A DNA stretch of 42,846 nucleotides, taken from assembly GCA_018266895.1 (NCBI GenBank), contig JAFDZQ010000058.1, positions 1-42,846 on the forward strand. Reading direction: 5' to 3'. This DNA is from Bacteroidota bacterium. GTDB lineage: Bacteria > Bacteroidota > Ignavibacteria > Tepidaquicellales > Tepidaquicellaceae. Shown here one piece after another: positions 1 to 9,781 of this stretch; position 1 is the first letter of the stretch; the number at the start of each line of letters is the position of its first letter. The position numbers and the translations under genes are program-made. The notes below the pieces were generated by a model. The model worked only from the letters and a program-made list of their open reading frames with translations, did not search any database and was not told the origin of the DNA.

Positions 1-1
1 T

Positions 2-481
2 CTCGGCGTTTATGTAACAACTAATGCAGGAATTAACTGGAATGAATACATGTCGGGAATGCCGTATGCTCTGGTCTTTGATCTTACTGTTGTTTACCCT
101 AACAGAAAAATCAGAGCAACTACCCACGGGAACGGCGTCTATGAAAGAAAACTTCTCGAAAACCCCGTCTCTGTGAATGCATCTGACAGAACTTTAGAAA
201 AAAATTTCAGACTGTTCCAGAATTTTCCGAATCCGTTTAATCCGGAAACAAAAATAAATTATGAACTCCTGTCGGATGCAAAAATTGTCATGAGAATTTA
301 TGACATTAACGGAAAAGAATTGCTCACTCTCTTAAATGAAAAACAAAGTCCGGGATTGCACACTGTTAATTTCTCAGGAAAGAATTTAACCAGCGGAGTA
401 TATTTTTATAAACTTACCGCAACATCTTTAAATTCATCATTAACTTTTTCCGAAACAAGAAAAATGCTGCTTGTAAAATAA
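2..481 (+). CDS. C-terminal part of a T9SS-exported BNR/beta-propeller-type protein
   Basis: The frame is open from the left edge, so the gene begins upstream of the window; the first in-window ATG (50) is internal. The first ~45 residues (GVYVTTNAGINWNEYMSGMP and following) look like the end of a BNR/Asp-box or sortilin-like propeller blade. A short linker leads to a type A T9SS sorting domain: the QNFPNPFNPETKINYEL motif, then G-x-Y-F-Y-K-L and a final K-M-L-L-V-K. In this family the C-terminal domain directs transport across the outer membrane and is usually removed there. The product is therefore probably surface-exposed or secreted. Its catalytic or binding role cannot be judged from this fragment. 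Confidence 0.85.
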   Translation, partial: LGVYVTTNAGINWNEYMSGMPYALVFDLTVVYPNRKIRATTHGNGVYERKLLENPVSVNASDRTLEKNFRLFQNFPNPFNPETKINYELLSDAKIVMRIYDINGKELLTLLNEKQSPGLHTVNFSGKNLTSGVYFYKLTATSLNSSLTFSETRKMLLVK

Positions 482-507
482 TTTTATCTGAATTGATCTG
501 ATTTCTG

Positions 508-1833
508 ATGTTAAAACACAAATTAAATATTGTATTATTAATTTTGTTTGCAGCTTTCCTGGCTTCCTGTATGAAAAAAAACACTATGAAGGACAGGGCT
601 GATGATGTTAAAGAATCAATAGTTGCGAAAACAAATAAAGGAACTTTCCTGATCATTAAAGAAGAAGTCTTTCAGGCAGTCTCAAAGTCTGATAACGGAG
701 GTTTCAGAAGGATAACCGGATATACTGAAGAAAGAATCTCATCTTATGACCTTAATACCGGCGCTTTGATAAAAAGGATAGATCTTGGTGAAGTAAGGGA
801 AAATAATTGTGCTTTTCTCGGATATACGGAAGGAAAGCTTTGGTATAAAAGCATAGATGTTAAATTAGGTTTTCATGCGCGGGATCCCGGGACACTTGAT
901 GTAATCATAACTCAGGATAAAATTACGGAAATGAATCCGGTATTAAAAAATAATCTGAGTCAGCCGGACTGGAACGCTCTTCAGAGATTTTATGGTTTCG
1001 ACAGTTACAAAAAAATGCCGATGGTCTCCGACAATGAGGGATTTGTCTATTACATTGATCCTGTTTCTTTAAAAGCGGAAAAATCTCAGGAATCAATAAA
1101 AAATTTCGATTTTGATAATAACTGCCTTTCCACTTCAATGAATACAGAAGTGAATACAAATTTGAATCTCAGCGGAAGCCCGAGAAACAATATTAAATAT
1201 TTCAGCAAGGACATTAAAGACCCTTCTTTTCTCAAAGGCGACTTTTTAAAGAGTTCAAATGAAATGACCTCCGATCAGGCAAACCCTTCGTATTTTGCAG
1301 TATACAGATCTGAAATTGAAGGATATAAAAGGGAGATCGACTCAATGAAGAAAATTCTTGAATCTGCTGATACATCCGCAACTGACAGGAATTCAAAAAT
1401 TAACATAAGCTTTAAAACCACAAGAGCTGAGACAAAGATAAAATATCTCAATGACAGAATTAAATATGCAAATGATAATATTAACAGATACTCTGATGAT
1501 AAGCTCTATGATATTGTTACCGCTGACAACTGTGTTTTCATTCTTAGTCAGTCTGATGTTACGGATAAAGCAAAATGCATAGTTTCCAAAGTCATGCTTA
1601 ACGCTGATACTACTGTGTCTCTTAAGTGGCAGACTGAGCTTACGGATTTTTTCCGGGATCCGGATAAGGGTTTTGATAAATCTTCTTTTGAAGTTGTATT
1701 TTCAAAAGGTAATCCTGATCTGAACACCATGAGAGTCGTTGAGAACGGAGAAAAACTTGTTTTTATTTTTATGCTGAAAGCTGCCTGCATTGACATTGCC
1801 ACAGGAAAAATTCTGTGGACTATAGATTTATGA
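508..1833 (+). CDS. Putative lipoprotein of unknown function, weakly PQQ/propeller-like
   Basis: This is a 441-residue protein starting at ATG 508, 26 bases after the previous stop. Residues 1-20 form a short basic and hydrophobic signal peptide ending in a lipobox L18-A19-S20-C21, so a lipoprotein facing the periplasm or outer membrane is likely. The rest is soluble, with a possible coiled-coil stretch near residues 270-330 rich in K, E, D and N. The end (residues ~415-441) reads C-I-D-I-A-T-G-K-I-L-W, typical of a PQQ-type beta-propeller blade, and earlier segments such as Y-D-L-N-T-G-A-L-I-K-R-I are similar. A WD/PQQ-like fold is an inference from these repeats. No catalytic motif is visible. 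It is probably co-transcribed with the next gene. Confidence 0.75.
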   Translation: MLKHKLNIVLLILFAAFLASCMKKNTMKDRADDVKESIVAKTNKGTFLIIKEEVFQAVSKSDNGGFRRITGYTEERISSYDLNTGALIKRIDLGEVRENNCAFLGYTEGKLWYKSIDVKLGFHARDPGTLDVIITQDKITEMNPVLKNNLSQPDWNALQRFYGFDSYKKMPMVSDNEGFVYYIDPVSLKAEKSQESIKNFDFDNNCLSTSMNTEVNTNLNLSGSPRNNIKYFSKDIKDPSFLKGDFLKSSNEMTSDQANPSYFAVYRSEIEGYKREIDSMKKILESADTSATDRNSKINISFKTTRAETKIKYLNDRIKYANDNINRYSDDKLYDIVTADNCVFILSQSDVTDKAKCIVSKVMLNADTTVSLKWQTELTDFFRDPDKGFDKSSFEVVFSKGNPDLNTMRVVENGEKLVFIFMLKAACIDIATGKILWTIDL

Positions 1834-1855
1834 TTTAATTTCAGAAAATACATTT

Positions 1856-2452
1856 ATGAAATACATCATACTTTTGGTAAATTTTATTGCGCTGTTTTAT
1901 TATGCATCTTATGCATTTTCAAAGACATCAATTCCGGGACTATACAGCACAGGAGTAGATGACAACCTGAATTTACTCGCGGCGAACGAGACTGATCCGC
2001 ATTATTCGCTGATCGTAAGTCCTGACAAGATGTTTCCCGGACCGGATTCTAAAGTAGTTTATCCGGAGAATTATCCTATGAATGTCTGGATAAGGAATAA
2101 CGAACATTCCAAATGGATTTCCCCGCGATCCGATGCAGGATTGTCAAACAAACCGGGAGTATATGTTTACCGGATTTCTTTTGATCTGTCAAAGTTTAAA
2201 CCAAACAGCGCTGTAGTTTCCGGGCTATGGTCAACTGATGATAACGGAATGGATATTCTGATTAACGGGAAAAGGACGTTTAACTACACGCCTTTTGCAG
2301 CTTTTTACGGAATGTACCCTTTTGTGATTTCAGAAGGTTTTACAGAAGGGATAAACACAATTGATTTTATAGTTCACAATGTTGTTTCTTCTTCAGGTCT
2401 GCGTGTGGAAATATACGGTGAAGCAGATCCAAAGGAATATGTACTGAATTAA
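1856..2452 (+). CDS. Small exported protein of unknown function
   Basis: The protein has 198 residues with an N-terminal hydrophobic signal peptide (residues 1-22, ending near Y-A-F-S-K). The mature part contains G-V-D-D-N...D-P-H-Y-S-L, a W-I-S-P segment and a beta-rich C-terminus (D-I-L-I-N-G-K, then N-x-I-D-F-I-V). This combination resembles exported proteins of cyanobacteria, Planctomycetes and Bacteroidota that often carry sorting tags and have a jelly-roll, galactose-binding-like fold. This copy ends without a T9SS or PEP-CTERM tail. It starts 22 bases after the lipoprotein gene and is probably in its operon. It ends 4 bases from the convergent gene's stop, so no separate terminator fits between them. 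No specific function is claimed. Confidence 0.7.
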   Translation: MKYIILLVNFIALFYYASYAFSKTSIPGLYSTGVDDNLNLLAANETDPHYSLIVSPDKMFPGPDSKVVYPENYPMNVWIRNNEHSKWISPRSDAGLSNKPGVYVYRISFDLSKFKPNSAVVSGLWSTDDNGMDILINGKRTFNYTPFAAFYGMYPFVISEGFTEGINTIDFIVHNVVSSSGLRVEIYGEADPKEYVLN

Positions 2453-2456
2453 ATAA

Positions 2457-4241
2457 TCAAAGATCGTTTTTCTTTTTTATGCTGATAGATCTCACGACTG
2501 CTTCTATCTCGTTTTTGTACTGATCAAAAAACTGCTTTCTTACTGACGCTCTGATGGAAAGCTTTTCGGTTCCCACTTTGTTGAATATGTAAAACCTGTA
2601 TTCCGTAAATCCCGCGAGTGTCTTCGGTTCTTTTGAAAAAGCATTCAGCAGGGAATCATTCATCTTAAATTCTGTTTTGAAGTCTTCGGCATTGTAATCT
2701 TTCTTTTCCGCATCCAGATATACGAACATGGTCATCGTTCCGGACTGAGCTGCCGTTGTATCGGTCAGCAAAACTCCCTTGAATTCAGTCTCATTCTTAT
2801 TTATCTCCCTCTGATCAGTCAGTTTCCAGTTCTTCGGAAAATACATTGCAAGTCCGATATCCTTTTCATTAAAATCATTCTTTAGAGAATCGGGAATTTC
2901 GTATGCGGATTTTACTGTATCAGTCTTTGTGGAATCACTGATTGTATCTTTTGGAATACCTTCAGTAAACTTTCTTAACGAATCAAGCTTTTTGTTAATT
3001 TCAGCTTCAGCTAAACTGTCTTTTTTTGTATTCTCATTATCTCTTTTCGGTCTGTTAACCACCGGGGGCCTGATAATCTTTCTTGGTTTGACTTCTTTCT
3101 TCGGTAGATCAATTTTAGCCTGATCTTCAGGTTCAGGAGGAGTTATCTCCTTTGGTTTGTTAGGATCTTCTACGTCCTGAAGCTTGATTTTCGGATCGGG
3201 AAGATCCTGAATTACAATAAGTCTTGAAAGTTCATCCGGATGACCGTCTTTGGACATTTTGCTGATGCCGTAGTAAGCAAACGCCGCAGCTGCAATGTGT
3301 ATAATCACAGCTGAAATTATTCCGATTGATGTGTTTCTCTGTATCAGACGTCTGAGAGCATCAAAGGGATTTACAAATCCCGTGACAGGATCCGGGATTT
3401 CTTCAAAATCAAGAGGAACAGGGTAAGTCGGCGGCTGGATAAGATCTACTACTTCGGGATTAGGAATTAATTTTATGTTTCCTTCTTCATCCCTTGCAAC
3501 GATTTCCTGCTTAGCTGTTTCTATCTCCAGAACTATATCTATTATCTGGTTATCACCGGAGGAATGAGGATGAATATATATTTTATTGCTCTGTGTTTCG
3601 GAAGATGTAAGTTGATCACGTGAAAACGAATCTATTCTTACGCCTTTTTTGGTTTCAATTTTTAATTTTAATAAATTTTCATTTATCAGGTTTATCTGAT
3701 AATTGCTCCTGGGGAAATTTTCCTCTGACAATGGAGTTTCAGCATCTGTTACCTTTTCCTGAATTTCCGTATTTATTGCCCGGTCTGTTTCGGATTCATA
3801 CTTTTTTTCTTCCTCTTTTACTTCATCAGTATCAATTGAAATCATCACACTGACTTCCTGAACACTGTTGTCAAATTTCGGAAATAAATAAATTTCGTTA
3901 TTCTGTGTCTCGGAAGATGTTTTTCTTTCTTTTACGGATGAATTTATTCTTACGCCTTTTTTGGTGGAAACATATACTTTAAGAAGATTCTGATTTATAA
4001 GGCTGATCTGATAATTGCTGTTCTCAGAGTTTGGCAGCTTTATCAAAGGCTTTTTTGGAGTTTCTATAAGAGGTTCTGTCTCCTTTTCGGATTTTCCGGA
4101 TTCTGAAACTGTTTTCGCAGATTCCTGCATTTCTTTGTTTTCAGAAATATTAATTGAACTTTCTTCGCTGTTTTGAATATTTTTCCGTGATTCTCCTTCG
4201 GATGGAGTTATATTTTCCTGATTTGAAGTATTATCTGACAT
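2457..4241 (-). CDS. TonB-like membrane-spanning protein with duplicated cytosolic domain
   Basis: This 594-residue protein has no signal peptide. Residues 1-70 are acidic and Ser/Glu-rich, so probably disordered. Two copies of a ~60-residue domain follow (about 77-137 and 181-241), each with Y-Q-I-x-L-I-N-x-N-L-L-K, then T-K-K-G-V-R-I and T-S-S-E-T-Q. A single TM lies at 305-325. After it comes a Pro/Lys/Glu-rich stretch (347-400) of the type that spans the periplasm in TonB and AgmX/PglI-like proteins. A C-terminal domain (~460-590, with A-M-Y-F-P-K-N-W-K) resembles PsbP/DUF1795-like domains rather than a TonB C-terminal domain. The inferred topology is cytosolic N-terminus and periplasmic C-terminus. 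It is the last gene of a minus-strand run encoding other envelope proteins. A force- or signal-transmitting role is inference only. Confidence 0.75.
   Translation of the reverse strand: MSDNTSNQENITPSEGESRKNIQNSEESSINISENKEMQESAKTVSESGKSEKETEPLIETPKKPLIKLPNSENSNYQISLINQNLLKVYVSTKKGVRINSSVKERKTSSETQNNEIYLFPKFDNSVQEVSVMISIDTDEVKEEEKKYESETDRAINTEIQEKVTDAETPLSEENFPRSNYQINLINENLLKLKIETKKGVRIDSFSRDQLTSSETQSNKIYIHPHSSGDNQIIDIVLEIETAKQEIVARDEEGNIKLIPNPEVVDLIQPPTYPVPLDFEEIPDPVTGFVNPFDALRRLIQRNTSIGIISAVIIHIAAAAFAYYGISKMSKDGHPDELSRLIVIQDLPDPKIKLQDVEDPNKPKEITPPEPEDQAKIDLPKKEVKPRKIIRPPVVNRPKRDNENTKKDSLAEAEINKKLDSLRKFTEGIPKDTISDSTKTDTVKSAYEIPDSLKNDFNEKDIGLAMYFPKNWKLTDQREINKNETEFKGVLLTDTTAAQSGTMTMFVYLDAEKKDYNAEDFKTEFKMNDSLLNAFSKEPKTLAGFTEYRFYIFNKVGTEKLSIRASVRKQFFDQYKNEIEAVVRSISIKKKNDL
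3519..4013 (-). repeat. Internal domain duplication in the TonB-like gene
   Basis: The two ~180-base segments (about 4013-3831 and 3701-3519) encode the repeated cytosolic domain. Their DNA is still recognisably similar: both contain the reverse complement of CTTACGCCTTTTTTGGT and of TCGGAAGATGT. The duplication is therefore either fairly recent or kept under selection for sequence. The copies are separated by an acidic linker. Confidence 0.7.
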
Positions 4242-4387
4242 TTTATGAATTCAAATTTAATTTAAAAAACTTATACTTAACAATAAATTCAAATAACTTC
4301 CTGGCATATTCTCTTTTTGCGGATACAAACTTATAATTTACTTTATAATTCAGTTTATGAACTTTTTGTTCCTGAAATTCTGTCTTT

Positions 4388-7300
4388 TCAGAAGAATGCC
4401 TTGATTTCAGCTCGTCCGGTGTTGATGACTTTTCTGCTTCCTTCAACTCTTCCGTCATAATTTATAGATGCCTGTAAATTCTTGCTTATGCTGTAATCAA
4501 AAAAAGCCCGCCAAATATAACTTTTTCCCTGAACTCTTCCGTTTGTAAGCTCATAGGGAAAGTTTATCGTCTCACTGCCTGTTCTTACTTCATCTCTCTC
4601 GGCTTCAAGCCTGAGTCTTCCCTGAAATGTAAATGAATATGTAAATCTTAATATTTGCTGATTTATATCAGCCTGACTGGGAACGAAAGGATAATAATCT
4701 GTCGCACGGGTGAAGTTGAGCTGAAAACCGCTTTCGATCTCCTGTACCGGTCTGTAAGAAAAATCCGTAATTAAACCTTCCGACTCTATGTTCCTGTTCC
4801 TGACTGAATTCAGAGGAGCTTCGTTCCTGTCTGTCTTGCTCTGATATTCAAAAAGCGTGGTAAGATCTTTTGTCAGTCCCAGCTTCAGCTTTACGGATCT
4901 CTGTACTGAAAAAAATCTTTCGTTTCCGCTTACATACTGATTGAATGTTTTTTGCTGTGAAAATCTTAGTTTCAGAGAATATGAAGGATTGAATTCAAAA
5001 AAATTAATATCCTGCTGTATAAGCTGTGTTCCGAATAATGTATTTGAATCATTCTGAAACGATCCGAAATTCAGAAAATAAACATTATTCGTATTCTGAT
5101 CCCTGCTGTTCTCTTCGGCTCTCAGATATGTTTCAGTTGAAATGTTTCTCATCAGTTCGGCTGCAAATCCGCTTCCCGTAAAATTAAAAAATCTTGCCGG
5201 CTTAAGATTTAGTCTTACGGAAGTATTTAATCCTGTTACCGGAAACAGCTGTGTGCTTTCACGGAAGATCCTGATGTAGTTTCCGTCGTTAAAATTTGTA
5301 AGCTGGAATTCATTTTCATCCTTCAGCCCGTTGCCGTTAAGATCACCGAGATAAATGTAATTCCCTTCACCTGTTCTTACCTGCACAAAATCTTTTTCTT
5401 TCTTTGACTGTCTTTCACTCGTAATATTGTAGTACAGATCCGTCTGAAATGCGCTGTTGAAAGGATCAAGCCTCGTCTGCCAGTTTACAAGAAGTGTCCG
5501 GTTATTGCTGTTCGTTTCAGAAATGAATTCATCGTAATATTTCCTGTCCCGGAGCGTCAGCTCCAATATTGTAGTCAGCCAGGATATGCCTCTGTATCCC
5601 ACACCATATATTTGCGTAAATGCTTCGCTTTCTCTTTTCAGTAATCCGCCGGAAGGAAGATCGTCTTTTCTGTATCCGAACTCTGAATAAAAATTGAGAT
5701 TATGAAAGTTGTTTAAAATTAATTTAGGCTTTACTTCATAAAAAGCAAAACTGCCGGACTGCAGACTGTCTCCGGTCTGAAGGGCTGTCAGTTTATTCTG
5801 CCTGTCTTCCTGTACGTAATCGAGTCTGAATTCAAGATTCGGATTGTCATACGAATATCCTCCGAAGAATTTCCTGTAACCTGCCGTGGCAAACTGCCGG
5901 ATCCATTTGCTTTTTGAATTGACTGCGGAATTTTCCGAACTGATCAGCTCAATTTTGTATTTCAGTTCCGGCAATCCGAGCGAATCATTTTTAAGTGAAA
6001 ATTCGCCCGACGTTCTAAGCGCATTGAATGTATCACCTCTTAATAGCTGCCCGAATGTTCCTTTTATGTCTATATAATTTACCGGCGCTACTCTCAGCGA
6101 TGCTTCCCTGAGATCTTCAGTAAGTCTGTTAGAATCCTGTATGTCATATTCCCTGTAAAACTCTACCGGGTTATATCTTTCAAGCGGTACGAAGATTTTA
6201 TTTGTGAGCTTTTCTCTGAGCTTTAATTCGACTGTGTTAAGTTTAATTCCGAACAATCTGAAATTGTATTTGTTAACGCCGATTGTACCAAGCAAAGCCA
6301 CTCCGGTATTGTTATTGTCATTCAGAGTAGAAAATTTATTTGCGTCGAATACCGACAATGCAGTTTCAAGATTGACTGTAAATTCTTTTTTTGAAGATGA
6401 TTCGTAATTCAGATTTATATCGGCGATATTGTGGGAAGTAGGGACAGGAATAAAAACCACTGTATCATATATTCCCTGACTGATTCCGCTGAAATTATAC
6501 TGAAAAGAACTCTGCTGAGAATAATTTCCCTTTCCCTGACCTACATAAGAAAACACCACCTGATAAACTGCATTTGAGTCACCCGGAAGATATCTGTAAA
6601 CAGTCACCGTGCTTTTGCCAATAAGCGTATCTTTCTTTGCGTACAGTCCGAGCCCGGTGCCGGTCACGGAATCCCTGCCTACATACTGCACTCCCGACTT
6701 CACGGCTTTGAATCTGTCATCTCCTGCATTTTCAAGTATCCGCCTGTCTTCAGGGCTCAGTGTAAAATCTATGGTCTTGTCCTCGTTGTCATTCTGATTT
6801 ACAAAAGATACTCCGAGCTTAAGCTTGTTCCTGAAAAAACGGATCTGATTTTCACCCGACAGAATAATTCTTGAATATTTTCTGTCGGAATATTCGAAGT
6901 CAACTATTATCCTGGAAGCATTTGTAATGATGCGCTTGTTTGTGAATTTAATTGATCCGATTCCGTAATCAATTATATAGTCTGCCTGTTCTCCCCGTAT
7001 CATTGCGATACCGTCGAGATATACTTTTTCCGAACCCGAAAGCACGAGTATGTTAATTTCGTTGTCACGTCCGATCAGTATATAAGGTCCCTGATTGTTG
7101 TCCTGACCGTTAAATGTATTCGTGTTGAATTTACCTTTCTGCACAGCTCCGCTCAGATAAAGATTTCCTATTCCGTAATCGGTATAAATTTTTCCGCCCT
7201 GTATCTTTCTTTTGAAGTTCATAAACTCCGTGTTTTCAATATTTACATTTATGTCGCCTATTGTTCCGGTAAAGTTTTTGTTTTTTATTTCAATGAATAC

Positions 7301-7939
7301 TTTGTCAAGTTCCTGAAGCTTTTCGGTATTTCCTTCCGGCTGAATCGGGGAACTCTCGTCCGTAAGAGCAGCGTTTATTTCAAAATCACTTGAAAGCTTT
7401 CCGTTAAGCTGAAGTCTGAAACCTGAATTCAGTGTCAGATCCTGATTTGATCCGACTGTTACGCCTCTGAATATGCTGCCTGATTTCTCAAGTTCGGTTC
7501 CTTCAAATATACTGCCGATAAAATCCTTTTTCTGTGTTGCGATCTGTACGGTGTCTCCTGTGAGAGAATCCTTTTCCAGAACTACGTTAAATCCTGAATA
7601 TTCATCCTTCAGATTGTAAGGAAAAACATCGTAATCAATTTTAAGATTGTATATCTGAAAAGTATCAAGGTCATATTTACTGAAAAGATCCCTGTCAAGA
7701 GAAAGTTTTCCGTTACGGTAATCAAGAGTGTAATCACCGGCAGGAGTCAGTATTTTGTTCTGAAGAGTAAGTATTTCGGAGAATTGTATTAGAAATTTAT
7801 CATCAAGATTTACGACTGTATCCCTGTATCCGATTTTTGCGGTATATGTTTTATAATTCGGGCTTTCCGTCTGTGAAAACACGGCGGAGTTACTGAGTAT
7901 TATTAAAACAAAAATAAAAATATAACTTCTGACAGCCAT
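4388..7939 (-). CDS. Very large outer-membrane beta-barrel protein
   Basis: The 1183-residue protein has a clear signal peptide (residues 1-22, ending A-V-F-S-Q). The mature chain is dominated by alternating aromatic/polar beta strands, especially from ~residue 650 to the end, and terminates in F-F as outer-membrane barrels do. The N-terminal third has beta-rich extracytoplasmic segments (for example G-D-I-N-V-N-I and Y-L-D-G-I-A). Near residue 880 is G-D-L-N-G-N-G-L-K-D-E-N-E-F, an EF-hand/dockerin-like Ca-binding loop. Such loops are common in giant Bacteroidota/Ignavibacteria surface barrels, including SprA-like proteins, but I do not claim homology to SprA. It lies between the vWA gene and the TonB-like gene on the same strand. 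A substrate channel, receptor or scaffold are all possible. Confidence 0.8.
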   Translation of the reverse strand: MAVRSYIFIFVLIILSNSAVFSQTESPNYKTYTAKIGYRDTVVNLDDKFLIQFSEILTLQNKILTPAGDYTLDYRNGKLSLDRDLFSKYDLDTFQIYNLKIDYDVFPYNLKDEYSGFNVVLEKDSLTGDTVQIATQKKDFIGSIFEGTELEKSGSIFRGVTVGSNQDLTLNSGFRLQLNGKLSSDFEINAALTDESSPIQPEGNTEKLQELDKVFIEIKNKNFTGTIGDINVNIENTEFMNFKRKIQGGKIYTDYGIGNLYLSGAVQKGKFNTNTFNGQDNNQGPYILIGRDNEINILVLSGSEKVYLDGIAMIRGEQADYIIDYGIGSIKFTNKRIITNASRIIVDFEYSDRKYSRIILSGENQIRFFRNKLKLGVSFVNQNDNEDKTIDFTLSPEDRRILENAGDDRFKAVKSGVQYVGRDSVTGTGLGLYAKKDTLIGKSTVTVYRYLPGDSNAVYQVVFSYVGQGKGNYSQQSSFQYNFSGISQGIYDTVVFIPVPTSHNIADINLNYESSSKKEFTVNLETALSVFDANKFSTLNDNNNTGVALLGTIGVNKYNFRLFGIKLNTVELKLREKLTNKIFVPLERYNPVEFYREYDIQDSNRLTEDLREASLRVAPVNYIDIKGTFGQLLRGDTFNALRTSGEFSLKNDSLGLPELKYKIELISSENSAVNSKSKWIRQFATAGYRKFFGGYSYDNPNLEFRLDYVQEDRQNKLTALQTGDSLQSGSFAFYEVKPKLILNNFHNLNFYSEFGYRKDDLPSGGLLKRESEAFTQIYGVGYRGISWLTTILELTLRDRKYYDEFISETNSNNRTLLVNWQTRLDPFNSAFQTDLYYNITSERQSKKEKDFVQVRTGEGNYIYLGDLNGNGLKDENEFQLTNFNDGNYIRIFRESTQLFPVTGLNTSVRLNLKPARFFNFTGSGFAAELMRNISTETYLRAEENSRDQNTNNVYFLNFGSFQNDSNTLFGTQLIQQDINFFEFNPSYSLKLRFSQQKTFNQYVSGNERFFSVQRSVKLKLGLTKDLTTLFEYQSKTDRNEAPLNSVRNRNIESEGLITDFSYRPVQEIESGFQLNFTRATDYYPFVPSQADINQQILRFTYSFTFQGRLRLEAERDEVRTGSETINFPYELTNGRVQGKSYIWRAFFDYSISKNLQASINYDGRVEGSRKVINTGRAEIKAFF

Positions 7940-8076
7940 CCCTGATTTTAAAAAAAGTTATTTATTGTTAAAGCTGCATTCAATACAATTCTACTTCATA
8001 CAAAAAGCATTGTATGCGGCTACCTGTAAGATGGTATTTGTAAAATCAAAGGCTGAATTCTTATATGGAAAATTAT

Positions 8077-9717
8077 TTAATAAATGCCTGATTCATTTTC
8101 AGAACCTGAAGATTGTACGGACGATTTATCGGTTTTTCTGATCATCAGACTTACTGATTTTGTCCTGAGTCCGTCCTCATCGTACTGAATTTCCACGGGG
8201 ATTTCATCAGTCAGTTTTATTTTTACCCCTGGAGTCGTTGTGTTCTTTGAATAAATAAAGCTCAGATCGCCTGTAAGAGATTTCTTTATCACACCCAGCT
8301 CTCCGGACATATTGTGCGAAACGGAATATGAAGACATTCCTCCGAGACATATATCCTGTTCATTCGAATTATCAATGATGAGCGTAAAGCATTTTTTCTT
8401 CAGAAGTAAGAATATTAATACGGTAATTATTCCGAGCAGCAGAGCTATAAGTCCGATCAAAACGAAAAGTCTCCATGGACCGTACTTCATTCTTATTTCA
8501 AGAGGAATTTTCGTGATTATCTTTTTATCTTTAAGCACCGGCTGAAATATTTCCGGTACAGACTGCAGCGCAAACAGTTCACGGAAATTGTTCACATAAT
8601 TCTGATCAAGAAGTATATCTACATCGCTCACATCCAGAATGAGATCTCCGCCAATTGTAAAATCTTCCTTGAAGATTGTATTGAAGGAAAAATTCGGAGT
8701 GATCTCCGGCAGATTGAATATTACAGAAAATCCGGTAACTTCTCCTTCTGGCGATACATTGCTCACCGTTGACGGTGAAATAGTCTGTGTCCCGAGAGAT
8801 TTTACGGAGTAGTCTGATGAAGTGAATTTCTCCAGACCTACATTGAGTTTTGCGCTTCTTATGATGTAAGGATAAAGGTTTGATTTGAGTGACAGATCGT
8901 TGAATGTTTCCTTGACTTTTTCTCCTTCTTCAAATCCGTAACCGCGGAGCATTGATCCGTCATAAAATAATTTACCTTCGGTGATCCTGCTTTGCGTGAT
9001 CTTTGGCTTAAGTACTATCGTGCCTATATCGAGCGGCTTTAGGGTGATTGCCTTTTGTCTGATACCGACTCCGCGTAAGATCCCGTCATAATATTCCAGA
9101 TCCTGCTGTGATAAATTGTTTTTTGAATAAACTATTCCGTAAGCCATGTAACCTTTGGAAGTGTCAGATCCGTCAGTCAGGACTTCGGGTATCGGGAACA
9201 GAAGTATTTTCTGTATCCTGCCGTCTGTCCTTAGTTTCTTGTAATACTGAAGAGTATTCAGATACGATGAATCGCCGCTCCCGGAATTGTCATTTATATT
9301 GTCGGTGATAAGCCATATAATTCCAGTGTTTCCCTTTATAGCCGCTATACCCTTGTCAATTGCCTCAATCAGATCCGTCGTTCCGGTTCTGTCGTCATTG
9401 CCTGTCATCAGGTCGAATTTACTCATTATCTCTTCGGGAATCATTGCGTCAGCATTTCCGCTGAAAAGAACCTTTGGAGATATTATGCCTCTCTTGGGAT
9501 CTGTTTTAGTAAACAGCATTACATCGGCTTTGTCGTCTTTCTTAACTGAATTTTTTATCAGAGTCTTGCAGAACAGCCGGAATGTGCTCTGCGGCTGCCG
9601 GTAATAAGACCACATGCTCCCGGAATTATCAAAAAGAAAAACAAACTGATTTTCTTTTTGAGCGCAGGCATCCGCTGTTATCAGAATTACCAGCAGTATT
9701 AATAACTTTTTTATCAT
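8077..9717 (-). CDS. Periplasmic von Willebrand factor A (vWA) protein with one TM and cytosolic tail
   Basis: This 546-residue protein has an N-terminal signal peptide (1-19, ending D-A-C-A-Q). A vWA domain begins at F-V-F-L-F-D-N-S-G-S, so the MIDAS D30-x-S32-x-S34 is present, with a threonine in G-T-T-D (~112-115) and the aspartate in I-T-D-N (~139). The site looks able to bind Mg/Mn. Beta-rich domains follow (~200-410). One strong TM lies at 415-439, then K-K-K and a ~100-residue cytosolic tail that is beta-rich and ends in Ser/Glu. The topology suggests periplasmic ligand binding linked to the cytosol. Upstream is a cytosolic propeller gene and downstream a giant barrel gene. The N-terminal Cys is not in a convincing lipobox. 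Confidence 0.82.
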   Translation of the reverse strand: MIKKLLILLVILITADACAQKENQFVFLFDNSGSMWSYYRQPQSTFRLFCKTLIKNSVKKDDKADVMLFTKTDPKRGIISPKVLFSGNADAMIPEEIMSKFDLMTGNDDRTGTTDLIEAIDKGIAAIKGNTGIIWLITDNINDNSGSGDSSYLNTLQYYKKLRTDGRIQKILLFPIPEVLTDGSDTSKGYMAYGIVYSKNNLSQQDLEYYDGILRGVGIRQKAITLKPLDIGTIVLKPKITQSRITEGKLFYDGSMLRGYGFEEGEKVKETFNDLSLKSNLYPYIIRSAKLNVGLEKFTSSDYSVKSLGTQTISPSTVSNVSPEGEVTGFSVIFNLPEITPNFSFNTIFKEDFTIGGDLILDVSDVDILLDQNYVNNFRELFALQSVPEIFQPVLKDKKIITKIPLEIRMKYGPWRLFVLIGLIALLLGIITVLIFLLLKKKCFTLIIDNSNEQDICLGGMSSYSVSHNMSGELGVIKKSLTGDLSFIYSKNTTTPGVKIKLTDEIPVEIQYDEDGLRTKSVSLMIRKTDKSSVQSSGSENESGIY

Positions 9718-9781
9718 CTGTTTAAACTTTTAAAATATCAGGTATGCTGAAAAATTACAGTTAACATAAATTCCCGCCGTT

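Noticed and set aside
4243..4458. 71-codon minus-strand ORF between the TonB-like gene and the large barrel gene
   Set aside because: It overlaps the end of the barrel gene by 71 bases, has a Lys/Phe/Tyr-rich composition expected from AT-rich DNA, and shows no recognisable motif.
7997..8016. CATACAA/TTGTATG inverted repeat between the vWA and barrel genes
   Set aside because: Stem of 7 AT-rich pairs without a T-run; alternative pairings are equally good, so it is not evidence of a terminator.
9287..9604. 105-codon plus-strand ORF opposite the vWA gene
   Set aside because: It is a hydrophobic antisense shadow of a clearly coding frame.
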